A program made the position numbers and the translations under genes. A DNA stretch of 44,580 nt from Actinomycetes bacterium. Lineage in GTDB: Bacteria; Actinomycetota; Actinomycetes; Mycobacteriales; Mycobacteriaceae. The stretch lies in NCBI GenBank assembly GCA_022601275.1, contig JAHZIT010000017.1, positions 1 to 44,580 of the forward strand, in the 5' to 3' direction. The notes under the pieces are model-generated. The model saw only the letters and a list, made by a program, of their open reading frames with translations, was not told the origin of the DNA and did not search any database. Positions 32,168 to 42,404 of this stretch are shown here, in pieces; position 1 is the stretch's first letter; each line of letters begins with the position of its first letter.

Positions 32168-34183
32168 GTGCTCAAGGGCTTGACTCTGCCGGTGGTGCCG
32201 GACCTCGCTGCGGTCCTGCGCAGCCTCTTGGGCGTCATGGTGGTTGCTGCAGTGGCGTTCCAGTGGGGCCCTGCCGGTTCGGCAACCGCCGTCACGGCGG
32301 GGGCTGCCATGGCGGGGGCGACGGCGCTGCAGGACAGTCCACGGGGCCGGATACCTCTCGTGGTCATGGTCTCGGTGCTCATGGGGGTCGCCGTTCTGCT
32401 GGGTGCGTTGACATCGGCGACTTCCGCACTGTTCGTGGTTACGGTCGCGCTCTGGTGCTTCGGTACGGCGATGCTGTGGGCTCTCGGGGCCCATGCCGGG
32501 TTTATCGGGAGTGCATCGGCGGTGCTGATGGTCATCGCCTCCCCTGTTGCACCCACGCAGTCATCGACGCTGGGCGTGGCGGCGCTGGTGGTCGCCGGCG
32601 GACTGGTCCAGGCGGGCCTCATTGCGCTCTGGCCGCGACGCCGCTGGCGCGAGCAACGAGAAGCGCTGGCCGCGGGCTACCGGTCGCTGGCCGCTGACGC
32701 GCGCAGGCTGGCCCAGGAGGGCACTCCTGATGCGCCGGCGGTTGACACGGAACCGCTGATCAGGCTTCGGGCCGCGTTCACCTTGATCGACGGCCGCCAG
32801 GTCAGACGGCGTCCGTCCGAATATCGCGACTGGTACGGACTGCCGGAACGGATCGCCAACACCTTGAGCGGCTTGGCCGGACGACCAGGTTTGACGAGCG
32901 TATTGGCCGCGGCGGCCGACACGATGGCCGCGGTGGCCGAAACCGGCCGGTCAGCCCGCGCCGACGCCGACGCCACGATCCGTCGCCTGGACGTGGCAGT
33001 CGCCGAAGCGGCCGAATCGACCGATTCGGATTCGGCGCTGGTGCATCGGCTCGCTATTCAACTACACGAAGCGGTGGCGATCCGGCTGGGAGACTTCGTG
33101 CCGTCCTCGCCCGATGTCCTGCGTCACCGGCGGCCGGAGTTGAGAACCACGGTGCGATCGGCGGCACATCTCATACTGAGCCACCTGAACCGGCATTCGC
33201 CGGTGTTCCGGCACGCGGCACGGCTGAGTTTAGCAGTGGCCGCCGGCTGCGCTATCGAGCGCTATACCGTTGTTGCACAGGGTTATTGGATCCCAATCAC
33301 GATACTGATGGCGCTCCGGCCCGAGACCGCGCACACCTACACGCGGTGCGCGGGGCGGGTGGCCGGCAATGTCGTGGGAATCGTCGTCGCGGCCACCGTT
33401 CTCATGGTGCTTTATCCCGGACCCGAGCTGTCGACGATATTGGCGGTCGTGTTCGTCGGGGTCGCCCATGTGGTGTCCCGGTTCGGATACCTGCCCATGT
33501 CAGCGGCGCTGACCGCTGCGGTGGTCTTTCTGATCAACATCGACCGCGCGCCCAACACGGCGACAATGGGTGCGCTGCTATTCGCCGCGATTGGCGGCGG
33601 GGCCTTGGCGGTGCTCGCCCACGTTCTGTTGCCGGACGATCCCCTGACCAGATTGGGGCAGCGGGCAGGTGAGTTGCTGAAGACGGAGATCGACTATGCG
33701 GCAACGGTGATCAAGGCCTGTGCCCACGCGGTCGAACACCAGGCCGAGGTGCTGGACGCTTCATGGCAACGCGCAGTTCGGGCGCGCGCCGCCTTCGAAG
33801 CTGCGGCCGGGGCCACCAGCATGGAATCGCGCGAGCTGCGCCATTGGCTTAGTTCCTATCGCACGGCGCTGAACGCGATCACGACTGCGTGCACGACGTT
33901 GGAAGCCGGATTCCCGGGTGGCGTTCCGGGCGCCTGGAGCCCGCCGTTCGTGCTGGCGGTCGACGAGTACCTGGAGTCGCTGTGCGGTGACCCGCCGACG
34001 CCGGCTTCACCGTGGACAGTGAACATTTCCGAGTTGGCAGACGCTGACCAGCGGCTGCGGGATGCTGTGTCCGAGAGCGGTCCCGAGATCGGTTCGGCAC
34101 GCGTGCTGGTGGCCGAGGTCGGCACGATTACCCGCCAGCTCTCGGTGGTCGCGGCCGGCTCCGGGCCAACTGCGGGTCGATGA
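32168..34183 (+). CDS. FUSC-family (YccS/aromatic acid exporter-like) membrane protein
   Basis: A 671-residue inner-membrane protein. An N-terminal bundle of about five hydrophobic helices (residues about 12-165; e.g. LLGVMVVAAVAF, IPLVVMVSVLMGVAVLLGAL) is followed by a cytosolic helical region (about 170-355), a second bundle (about 360-490; YWIPITILMALRPETAHTY matches the FUSC motif zone) and a C-terminal cytosolic helical domain. This duplicated arrangement is typical of FUSC proteins, proposed to export aromatic acids or fusaric acid-like compounds. The start is GTG at 32168 with GTAGGG immediately before. It diverges closely from the EthD/hydratase pair. Substrate unknown. Confidence 0.88.
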   Translation: MLKGLTLPVVPDLAAVLRSLLGVMVVAAVAFQWGPAGSATAVTAGAAMAGATALQDSPRGRIPLVVMVSVLMGVAVLLGALTSATSALFVVTVALWCFGTAMLWALGAHAGFIGSASAVLMVIASPVAPTQSSTLGVAALVVAGGLVQAGLIALWPRRRWREQREALAAGYRSLAADARRLAQEGTPDAPAVDTEPLIRLRAAFTLIDGRQVRRRPSEYRDWYGLPERIANTLSGLAGRPGLTSVLAAAADTMAAVAETGRSARADADATIRRLDVAVAEAAESTDSDSALVHRLAIQLHEAVAIRLGDFVPSSPDVLRHRRPELRTTVRSAAHLILSHLNRHSPVFRHAARLSLAVAAGCAIERYTVVAQGYWIPITILMALRPETAHTYTRCAGRVAGNVVGIVVAATVLMVLYPGPELSTILAVVFVGVAHVVSRFGYLPMSAALTAAVVFLINIDRAPNTATMGALLFAAIGGGALAVLAHVLLPDDPLTRLGQRAGELLKTEIDYAATVIKACAHAVEHQAEVLDASWQRAVRARAAFEAAAGATSMESRELRHWLSSYRTALNAITTACTTLEAGFPGGVPGAWSPPFVLAVDEYLESLCGDPPTPASPWTVNISELADADQRLRDAVSESGPEIGSARVLVAEVGTITRQLSVVAAGSGPTAGR

Positions 34184-34277
34184 ACACCCCGGGGCTCGAG
34201 CGCATCGGGGGGGCGACGCGCGTCAGATGCGCCCGGGGCCCACCATGGTGTAGCCGATTCTTGCTACCTCCGGCCGG

Positions 34278-34895
34278 TTATTCGGCCGGGGCGGGCGGCG
34301 TGGGTGCCTCGGCGCCTGCGGGGGGCAGCAGGGGTGCCTCAGCGGCCCCCGGCGGAAGTAGTGGCGACGCGGCCGGCGGCGGAAGGGGCGCCACCGCGGC
34401 CAGCGGCGGCAAAATGGCATTCTCGGGCATAGGCGGCGGAGGCCCGGTCCTGGTCAACGTGAAGGGCGTCGCGACGGTCGCAGCCTCGTCACCGCAGATT
34501 CCGGCGTCGTTGTAGGAGCGCCAACCGGTGTTCTCGACCGCGTCCCACGAGTAGTTGACCCGCATATCGTGTTCGGTCCCGTCCTCGCATTCAAGTGCGT
34601 TGGGCACAACGACGAACATGATCCACGAGCCGACTTGCCAGTTTGCGTTGCCACTCCATTGGACGTCTCCGCGGTCAGTGTCGCTGGCGCCGAACTCGGT
34701 GATTTTGATGCACCGGGGGACGTCGCCGTCGCAAGGGTCAGCGATCCAGGTGCGCTTACCGACTGACTTCCCCTGGAACTCGTAAGTTCCGACCGCGTTC
34801 TGGGTGATCTCATCAGTGGCGATGGCCGGGCCGGCCAGCCCCACTGCGGAAACGCTTGCCGCGACCACCGCCGTTGCGATCCCCATGGACCTCAT
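34278..34895 (-). CDS. Secreted hypothetical protein with Pro/Ala-rich C-terminus
   Basis: A 205-residue exported protein: signal MRSMGIATAVVAASVSAVGLAGPAIA, a globular domain of about 115 residues with four cysteines (DPCDGDVPRC, ALECEDG, AGICGDE) and many aromatic residues (GKRTWIADP, WSGNANWQVGSW), then a Pro/Ala-rich tail (PPLAAVAPLPPP and similar). The ATG at 34895 follows GAGGAG 5 nt upstream. The fold suggests a beta-rich disulfide-bonded domain; many mycobacteria encode such proteins of about 170-200 residues without known function. It converges with the FUSC gene and is separated from the cupin gene by 115 bp. Confidence 0.82.
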   Translation of the reverse strand: MRSMGIATAVVAASVSAVGLAGPAIATDEITQNAVGTYEFQGKSVGKRTWIADPCDGDVPRCIKITEFGASDTDRGDVQWSGNANWQVGSWIMFVVVPNALECEDGTEHDMRVNYSWDAVENTGWRSYNDAGICGDEAATVATPFTLTRTGPPPPMPENAILPPLAAVAPLPPPAASPLLPPGAAEAPLLPPAGAEAPTPPAPAE

Positions 34896-35010
34896 GCTGC
34901 TCCTCAGTATTGACCTACCGCGATTGACCTACCGCGTTGACGTACCGCGCCACGAAGTATGCACGAACATGGCGTGCTGACAATCACCTGGGCTGCGCGG
35001 GGGCCGACCA

Positions 35011-35394
35011 CTAGTCCGGTACGAACGGAACTTCGGCGCCCGGGTCCAGAACGACATACATCCTGCGCCACGGATCCGTATCCTGCAGCTGCCATTGGTG
35101 TCCGGAGCCCTCGGTGTCCTCGGCGAGGAGGATGTCGCCGGGACGCAGCGTGAACTTCTCGCCGCCGCGAGTGCTGAACAGCAGTGTTCCGGAGAGAGTC
35201 ACGACCAGCTGGCGAACCGGTGCGGTATGCCAAGCAAGCGCTCCGCCACTCGCGGTCTCCTCAAAAGCGACATGGGCGGTCGACATAGCGGCCGACACCA
35301 GATCGTCGTTGCGGCCGGGCTGGGTGTCGATCCTGCCGAGTTGGACGTGGGACGCGCCATCCTGGCCCGTCCACAGTCGAACGCATCGGATCAT
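35011..35394 (-). CDS. Small cupin-domain protein
   Basis: A 127-residue single cupin: GGALAWHTAPVRQLVVTLSGTLLFS and LRPGDILLAEDTEGSGHQWQ give the two conserved beta-barrel motifs, with His and Glu/Asp residues that may bind one metal ion. The ATG at 35394 has a strong AGGAGG 6 nt upstream; the longer frame from 35565 is rejected for lack of coding bias. It diverges from the GH13 gene across 173 bp, so both may answer to the same regulator. Function is unknown: small cupins act as dioxygenases, isomerases or binding proteins. Confidence 0.87.
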   Translation of the reverse strand: MIRCVRLWTGQDGASHVQLGRIDTQPGRNDDLVSAAMSTAHVAFEETASGGALAWHTAPVRQLVVTLSGTLLFSTRGGEKFTLRPGDILLAEDTEGSGHQWQLQDTDPWRRMYVVLDPGAEVPFVPD

Positions 35395-35567
35395 GTGGGC
35401 CTCCTGCCGCTGCCGCTCTGCAGAAATGGTCTGTCCATGGCGATGGCAACCGTAGTCGGGTGGGGCCTGTCTGTGGCGCTGTTTGCGCCTAAACTTCTCG
35501 TGGGCGGTCAGCGGGGACGACCTCCGGTAGATTCTGCGACCGGCGAGTGCACGCGCGAGGAGCACGC

Positions 35568-36878
35568 ATGACGGAGCCGAGCTGGGTAGAGCACGTCATT
35601 TGGTGGCAAATCTATCCGTTGGGCTTCGTCGGGGCCTTCCCCGCTGATCCGGCGCCGACCGTCGCCGAGCACCGGATCCTTACCATCGTCGACTGGCTCG
35701 ACTACGCAGTCGAACTCGGCGCCTCGGGTCTGGCGCTGGGGCCGCTGTTCGCCTCACGCAGCCATGGGTACGACACCACCGACCACTACCGTATCGACCC
35801 GAGGCTGGGCGATGACGCGGACTTCGATCACCTTGTCTCCCAGGCGCATGAACGGGGTCTGCGGATCCTGCTTGATGGTGTGTTCAACCATGTCGGAATC
35901 GATTTCCCCCGCTACCGGGACGCCCTGGCCGGCGGCGACACATCGTGGTTTCCGATGCGCAACGGCAAGTTCGCCACCTTCGAGGGCCACGGCGGGCTGA
36001 TCGCACTCGACCATCAGGAGGCCGAGGTCATCGACTACACCGTCGATGTCATGTGCCACTGGCTCGGTCGTGGCGCCGACGGCTGGCGGCTTGATGCCGC
36101 ATACGCTGTCCCCGAACATTTCTGGGCGCAGGTTCTGCCGCGCGTACGCGCGGAGTTTCCGCAGGCTTGGTTCGTCGCGGAGGTCATCCACGGGGACTAC
36201 GGCGCCCAGGTGGGCGATGCCGGATTCGACTCAGTCACCCAATACGAATTCTGGAAAGCTATCTGGAGCAGCCTCAACGACGCGAACTTTCACGAGTTGG
36301 ACTGGACTCTTCTGCGGCACAACCAATTTCTCGACACCTTCGTGCCGATGACGTTCATCGGAAACCACGATGTCACCCGGATCGCCAGCGTGTTGGCGAA
36401 TCCTGACCATGTGGAACACGCGCTGGTGATCTTGTTGACCACCGGCGGAACACCCAGCATCTATGCCGGAGACGAGTGTGCCTACCGGGGCGTCAAGGAG
36501 GAACGCTTGGGCGGTGATGATGCCGTTCGACCCGAATTCGGTTCTCCCTATGAGGGAGTCGGTGAGCATGGGCACCAAGTGTTCCGAGCCCACCAGCACC
36601 TTATCGGGCTGCGTCGCCGCCATCCCTGGTTGCATACCGCGCGGACCGAGTCTCTTCACCTGACCAATTCCGGGTACGTCTACTCCACACGCAACGGCGA
36701 CAATGTGCTCCTCGTCGCACTCAACGTCGGCGAAGAGGCGATGCTGATTCCGCTGCCCGAACTCGGGGTTGCCGCAGCCGAGGTGGTGGCGGGCTCCGGC
36801 GCGCCACCGATGGAAGTCGTTTCCGATGCGGCGGTACCCGCCAACGGCTGGTTGATCCTGGCGCCTCGGCCGCTGTGA
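35568..36878 (+). CDS. Alpha-amylase family glycoside hydrolase (GH13)
   Basis: A 436-residue GH13 enzyme. The four conserved regions are DGVFNHVG, GWRLDAAYAV (nucleophile Asp176), VAEVIHGDY (acid/base Glu205) and FIGNHDVTRI (Asp268), with Tyr-rich substrate loops and a short C-terminal beta domain. No signal peptide, so it acts on cytosolic glucans or disaccharides. It is shorter than TreS or GlgE and lacks their extra domains, so neither name is used; sucrose/trehalose-type or maltooligosaccharide activity is possible. GAGGAG lies 6 nt before the ATG at 35568. The next gene is an Ag85-type mycolyltransferase, but a functional link is speculative. Confidence 0.9.
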   Translation: MTEPSWVEHVIWWQIYPLGFVGAFPADPAPTVAEHRILTIVDWLDYAVELGASGLALGPLFASRSHGYDTTDHYRIDPRLGDDADFDHLVSQAHERGLRILLDGVFNHVGIDFPRYRDALAGGDTSWFPMRNGKFATFEGHGGLIALDHQEAEVIDYTVDVMCHWLGRGADGWRLDAAYAVPEHFWAQVLPRVRAEFPQAWFVAEVIHGDYGAQVGDAGFDSVTQYEFWKAIWSSLNDANFHELDWTLLRHNQFLDTFVPMTFIGNHDVTRIASVLANPDHVEHALVILLTTGGTPSIYAGDECAYRGVKEERLGGDDAVRPEFGSPYEGVGEHGHQVFRAHQHLIGLRRRHPWLHTARTESLHLTNSGYVYSTRNGDNVLLVALNVGEEAMLIPLPELGVAAAEVVAGSGAPPMEVVSDAAVPANGWLILAPRPL

Positions 36879-36994
36879 GGATTTCGGCTCGAAGGCGCGT
36901 TTGCCAGAATTGTGACCCAACTCGGCCGGCTGACCGCCACAGCGCCACGGCTGCGACTGTTTGGCGCGAGTCCACGCCGAGTCGAAATCGTTAG

Positions 36995-38122
<1,128 letters not shown>

Positions 38123-38143
38123 CGTCCACCGAAAGACCCAGGG

Positions 38144-38180
38144 AGCCTGCCGTTTCCCCCCCGGAACGGCAGGCTTCTTG
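38144..38180 (+). terminator. Strong intrinsic terminator of fbpC
   Basis: Perfect 11-bp stem AGCCTGCCGTT (38144-38154) / AACGGCAGGCT (38165-38175) with a C-rich 10-nt loop, followed by TCTTG, 22 nt after the fbpC stop. Confidence 0.9.
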
Positions 38181-38290
38181 CTGTATTGGTCGAGAACTAT
38201 GGGCGACTTCGGCAGTGAGCCGGACCCCGATGAGGTGATTGCGAAGGTGTCGGATGCACTCACCGCGGATCGCGGCCAGAGGGGTACCGG

Positions 38291-39766
38291 CTACGCCAGT
38301 GCGGCGGTGCCGTCAGAATGTATCTGCACCTTGGCGCCCGCGATGTCCTCGCCCAAGGTGGCCTCCGCCTCAGCGCCTGCGGTTATGACCGCGAGCACCC
38401 GGGCGTCCTCGGGGGTGCGGACCGCTAGAAACGCCCTCTCGGCCCGACCTTCGCGGTCGACGGGCGTAGTCCATGATTCGACCGTCCCCACCCCGCTCCA
38501 GGCGACCACTGCCTCGCGGGTGGGCTCCTGGTCCACCTCGGGCTGGACATCCTCCCAACGGAATCCATGATCCGGCGGCCGGGTTCCGTACACGCCGAAA
38601 CTGTGCTTGGTGAGGTATCCCCCGTTGGCGGTGATCAAACCGCGGCTGCCCGGCCGTGCCACCAATTGTTCGGCCATCGTCGCGATGGAGTGAGTGACGT
38701 AGTTGTTCCACGGGCCGCCGGCGAAGGTGAGGCCGCCGGTGACGGTCAAGGGGCGGCTCGAATCCCCAATCGGCAATCCGAGTTCGCGGGCCGCGATCTG
38801 AACCGCCGACGGGAAGCAGGAGTAAACGTCGACCAGATCCATGTCGTCGATCCCGACCCCGGCAAGCTCCAGCGCCCGCCCGCCGGCGATCCGGATCGCC
38901 GGAGAGGCGAAGAGCTCCGCCCGCTCCCCCATCGCGTAGGTATCGTGTGAATCGGCGCCCGCGTACGGAAACACCCATCGCTCCGAGGGAATCTCAAGAG
39001 CAATCGCCTTCTCCACCGAGGTAAGGACCAATACCGCCGCCTGGTCGACCATGTTGTTGGAGTTCATGAGTTTGGTGTAGGGCGAGCTGATCATCCGATT
39101 GTTCGGGGTCGGCCGCCAGATCTGTTCGGCGGTAAGCGCTTCCCTGCTCCAGGCGTGCGGATTGGTCGCGGCCACCGCGCTGAACTGCGACCACAGCTCA
39201 CCGATGCGGCGGCGATGTTGGTCTGGTGTTTCACCAGCGGCTATCCGCACCGCTTGCTCGAAAATCGGGTAGACGTAGGCGGGCCGGTCCAGCTTGATGC
39301 GGATCTCCGCGGGCCCGGCCATCGGCACCCCGTCGTCGGAACCCGGCGCTATCGGCACCGATTCGGCCTGGCGGGTCCAGTCGGGTTTGACTCCCGCGGC
39401 CCGCAGCCGGCTTCTCGTCCGCCATGTCTCCGCGCCGGCGATGAGGACGGCATCAGCCGTGCCCCGATGGATGTCCAGGCAGGCCTGATTCACCAGCGAC
39501 TGGGGCACGTTTCCGCCCACGCCGGTGTAGCGGGTTGTCGCCTTCTCGGCCCGCAGACGTTGCGCGAGAAGTAGTCCCGGGTCCCGATAGCGCCATGACA
39601 GCAAGTTGACGATGTGCACCGCATCGAGGGCCTCGAGCACCCGGGGGTCGGCGGCGTTGCGCGCGGCGGCCACCATGAGATCGACCGGCTCGACGGCGGG
39701 ATTCTCGCTGTGCTGGTTGATCTGTCCGTAGCCGGCCAGTACCGGCGTCCTTGGGTCAAGGGACAT
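38291..39766 (-). CDS. Thiolase-superfamily protein with degenerate active site, Rv1867-like
   Basis: A 491-residue protein of the thiolase/SCP2-thiolase superfamily: TPVLAGYGQINQHSENPAVEP, YTGVGGNVPQSLVNQACLDI, NNMVDQAAVLVLTSVEKA and VDVYSCFPSAVQIAARELGL follow the thiolase fold. The usual nucleophile motif (CSSG or similar) and the GHPxGASG His motif are not kept; GGPWNNYVTHS stands in the latter place. It may therefore bind acyl-CoA without classical thiolysis or use other residues. The ATG at 39766 has GGGAGG 7-8 nt upstream and lies 13 bp after the double CoA-transferase gene, so both form an operon. From memory it matches Rv1867, next to Rv1866. Confidence 0.85.
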   Translation of the reverse strand: MSLDPRTPVLAGYGQINQHSENPAVEPVDLMVAAARNAADPRVLEALDAVHIVNLLSWRYRDPGLLLAQRLRAEKATTRYTGVGGNVPQSLVNQACLDIHRGTADAVLIAGAETWRTRSRLRAAGVKPDWTRQAESVPIAPGSDDGVPMAGPAEIRIKLDRPAYVYPIFEQAVRIAAGETPDQHRRRIGELWSQFSAVAATNPHAWSREALTAEQIWRPTPNNRMISSPYTKLMNSNNMVDQAAVLVLTSVEKAIALEIPSERWVFPYAGADSHDTYAMGERAELFASPAIRIAGGRALELAGVGIDDMDLVDVYSCFPSAVQIAARELGLPIGDSSRPLTVTGGLTFAGGPWNNYVTHSIATMAEQLVARPGSRGLITANGGYLTKHSFGVYGTRPPDHGFRWEDVQPEVDQEPTREAVVAWSGVGTVESWTTPVDREGRAERAFLAVRTPEDARVLAVITAGAEAEATLGEDIAGAKVQIHSDGTAALA

Positions 39767-39779
39767 CAAGCGGGCCTCC

Positions 39780-42131
39780 CTAACTCGTCTTCTGGTCGGT
39801 GAACAGCACTCCGTCGATGATCAGCGCGTCGATCTGCTCGGGGCTCAACCCGAGGACCTTCTGGCAGATCGTGCGAGTGTGTTCGCCGGGCATGGGTGCG
39901 GGTCTGAATGGTGCGCGCGGGATGCGCGTGTACTGCGCCGGCGCGGTTTCGCTGAGTATCGGTGCGTCCAGAAGCGGATGAGTCAGGGCTGTGTACAGCT
40001 GCCTGAAGATGAGCTGCGGATCCTCGGCGACATCTGCAGCGCGGTGCATCGGCGCCGCGGGGATGCCGAGCTCCTGGAGTTGAGCAGCGACCTCGTTCTT
40101 GTCCTGGTCCGCCGTCCACTGTGAGAGCGCAGCAATCATCTCTGGGCGGGTTTGGGGTAATTCTTCGCTGCCGATCAATTCGGCCAGGGTTGCCCGCTGC
40201 GGTGTGGAGACGATCGAGATGACGCACCACTCGTCGTTGCCCGCGCACGGAAACACGCCATGAACGGCGTCATCGTCGACTACCGGAAGTCCTGCAGTCC
40301 TCGCTGATTCAGCAACATAAGCCTCGGCGAGCTGATTAATTGCCGCCTCGGCCTGCGAGATGTGCACGTGACCGCCCACTCCGGTCTGCTTGCGGCGGAT
40401 CAGGACTGCCAGGGTGGCGATCGCGGTGAGCCTGGCGACCAGGTGGTCGGGAAAGATGGTTGTCGCGTCGTAGTAACTGCCTGCTTCTGCGTCTTGGGAC
40501 CTCCACAAATGGGTGACGCCGGTCGACGCCCGGACGAGCGGGCCGTAGCCCATCTGTGCACTCCATGGCCCACGGTCGCCGAACGCGCTGCTCTCGGCCA
40601 GGACGATGCTGGGATTCAGCGCCCGCAGCCGTTCGTAAGAAAATCCGAGCGCGGCCAGTGTTCCCGGCTTGAAGTTGGCGAACACGGCATCGGCGCCCTG
40701 GACCAAACGACTGAACAGTTCAGCGCCGGATGGCTGGCGCAGGTCCAGACCCAAGCTGTGCTCATTGCGGTGAGTCAGAGCCCAGGACCGACTCATCGGC
40801 TTTCCCGCCGGGGCTTGCCGCAGCCCGTCGGGATAGGCGGGGCTTTCGATCTTGATGACCTCAGCGCCCAGATCTGCGAACAACCGGCCCAGTTCGCCGC
40901 CGGCAACGATGACACCCAGATCCAGGATCTGCAGGCCGTCAAACGGCCGGTTTGCCGCGTCCGCCACGGGCGGTTCAGGTGACGACCGCTCCGCTGCCCA
41001 TACGGGCTCGTCGTCGCCCGGGAGCGGGGCACTGCGCCGGAAACCGTGGTGACGACCGTCGATCACCATCGGGCCGACCGGGATCGGGACCGTCACGCCG
41101 GGCGCCAACTCAGTCGTGGACAGTGCGCCCACGCTCCGAAAGTGATCTGCTGAGAGTGCTTCTGCCGGGGTCAGCACCGCTGCGATCGGTACACCGCGGG
41201 CCTGGCCCTGACTGACCAGAGACGCCATGGTCTGGGGTGCGAACAATTCGCCGATGGCGACATTGATTGCTCGGGAAGCGGCATACCGCTTGGCGATGGT
41301 GTCGAACTCGGGGTCGGAAAACTGTTCGGGCTCGCCCAGCCAGGCCCTCATGCTCCGCCATTGTCGGGCTGACAGCAGACAAATCCGGACATGTCCGTCA
41401 CGGCATTCGAAGATCGGATAAATCTGCTGGTTACGGGGGCGTCCGCGCCACAATTCAGTGCTGGCCCGCAGGCCGACAGCCGCCTGACCTTCGGCGCCGA
41501 ACGGCGGATCAAGTGCCTGAACCACCGCCTCGAAGCGAGAGAAGTCGATGAACTCCCCTCTTCCGCAACGCAAACGATGGTAATAGGCGACCAGGGCCGC
41601 CCATGTCGCCTGCACCGCCGCCGTTGCCGAAGCGACACCTGTCGGCGGCAGGACCGGTGTCCCTGCAGTCGGCCCGGTGCGCGACAGTGCCGAGGACATC
41701 GCATACAGCACCGCATCGGTGGCCAGCCAGGATGAGTAGGGTCCCGACGTGCCGAAGTCGGTGACCGACAGTGCAACAAGATGGCCGAACCGGGCAGCAA
41801 GCGCTTTCAGCGATGTTCCGAATGCAGCTGCGCTGCCCGGGTTTCCGTAATCGATGACGATATCGGCACTGCCGGCGAGTTCGATCAGCCGCCGGCGATC
41901 GGCGGGGTGTGCCGGATCGAGGCGGGCGCAGCGCTTGTTGGCATTGTTGAGGGCGAACGCGATGCCGGCCCCCGATACGCTCGGCGCCGCGCGCCGGACC
42001 GGAGTGCCGCCGGGTGGTTCGATCTTGAGCACCTCGGCGCCGAGGTCGGCCAGGTGCCTGCCGACGGCGTCACCCTGGCCCGAAGAAAGATCGAGCACAC
42101 GCACGGAGGCGAGCAACGATCCCTCGGCCAT
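39780..42131 (-). CDS. Double-module family III CoA-transferase (CaiB/BaiF type), Rv1866-like
   Basis: A 783-residue protein made of two CaiB/BaiF modules. Module one is about residues 1-390 (VRVLDLSSGQGDAVGRHLADLGAEVLKIEPP). Module two is about residues 400-783 (LQILDLGVIVAGGELGRLFADLGAEVIKIE). Each has the N-terminal Rossmann-like part; the second also shows GSYYDATTIFPDH and GVGGHVHISQAEA. Single-module relatives use a catalytic Asp to form a mixed anhydride with the acyl group; which module keeps it was not resolved. Length matches Rv1866 as I recall. The ATG at 42131 has a weak AGGA upstream. It is the first gene of an operon with the thiolase-like protein and probably activates an acid for it. 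Substrate unknown. Confidence 0.88.
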   Translation of the reverse strand: MAEGSLLASVRVLDLSSGQGDAVGRHLADLGAEVLKIEPPGGTPVRRAAPSVSGAGIAFALNNANKRCARLDPAHPADRRRLIELAGSADIVIDYGNPGSAAAFGTSLKALAARFGHLVALSVTDFGTSGPYSSWLATDAVLYAMSSALSRTGPTAGTPVLPPTGVASATAAVQATWAALVAYYHRLRCGRGEFIDFSRFEAVVQALDPPFGAEGQAAVGLRASTELWRGRPRNQQIYPIFECRDGHVRICLLSARQWRSMRAWLGEPEQFSDPEFDTIAKRYAASRAINVAIGELFAPQTMASLVSQGQARGVPIAAVLTPAEALSADHFRSVGALSTTELAPGVTVPIPVGPMVIDGRHHGFRRSAPLPGDDEPVWAAERSSPEPPVADAANRPFDGLQILDLGVIVAGGELGRLFADLGAEVIKIESPAYPDGLRQAPAGKPMSRSWALTHRNEHSLGLDLRQPSGAELFSRLVQGADAVFANFKPGTLAALGFSYERLRALNPSIVLAESSAFGDRGPWSAQMGYGPLVRASTGVTHLWRSQDAEAGSYYDATTIFPDHLVARLTAIATLAVLIRRKQTGVGGHVHISQAEAAINQLAEAYVAESARTAGLPVVDDDAVHGVFPCAGNDEWCVISIVSTPQRATLAELIGSEELPQTRPEMIAALSQWTADQDKNEVAAQLQELGIPAAPMHRAADVAEDPQLIFRQLYTALTHPLLDAPILSETAPAQYTRIPRAPFRPAPMPGEHTRTICQKVLGLSPEQIDALIIDGVLFTDQKTS

Positions 42132-42296
42132 CTACCGTCCTGCCCTTCTGCTGTCGACGGTGACTGATCACCATAACGCCGCACCAGAAGTGAGACGCTT
42201 CTGCCATCGGGTACGGGCTCGAGCTCATGAGGATGCGGATGTTGGATCTCGACATCTCGCCGCCGCGCTGCGCTGTTGCGGCCGCCGGGGGCGGCG

Positions 42297-42320
42297 ACGC
42301 CGAATAGGACGCCGAATAGT
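42297..42320. repeat. 12-bp direct duplication GACGCCGAATAG
   Basis: Two perfect adjacent copies in the 273-bp divergent spacer between the CoA-transferase and CPBP genes, about 85 bp upstream of the latter start. Confidence 0.85.
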
Positions 42321-42404
42321 CGGGGAAGGCATCTTCAGGAAATCGTGGTGAAGTGAGCCACAGCTGAGCTGCGCAGATGGAAACACCGGTACTCTGGGGC
42401 GGTT

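Noticed and set aside
31420..32622. N-terminal 401-codon extension of the enoyl-CoA hydratase frame
   Set aside because: It is antisense or out of frame to the EthD-like and FUSC genes, with no homologous content; GTG at 31419 is the sensible start.
35568..36878. Trehalose synthase or GlgE identity for the GH13 gene
   Set aside because: 436 residues is too short and lacks the extra domains; only a general GH13 call is supported.
38178..38570. 130-residue plus-strand frame as a complete gene
   Set aside because: Most of it is antisense to the thiolase-like coding region; only its first 30 residues merit mention.
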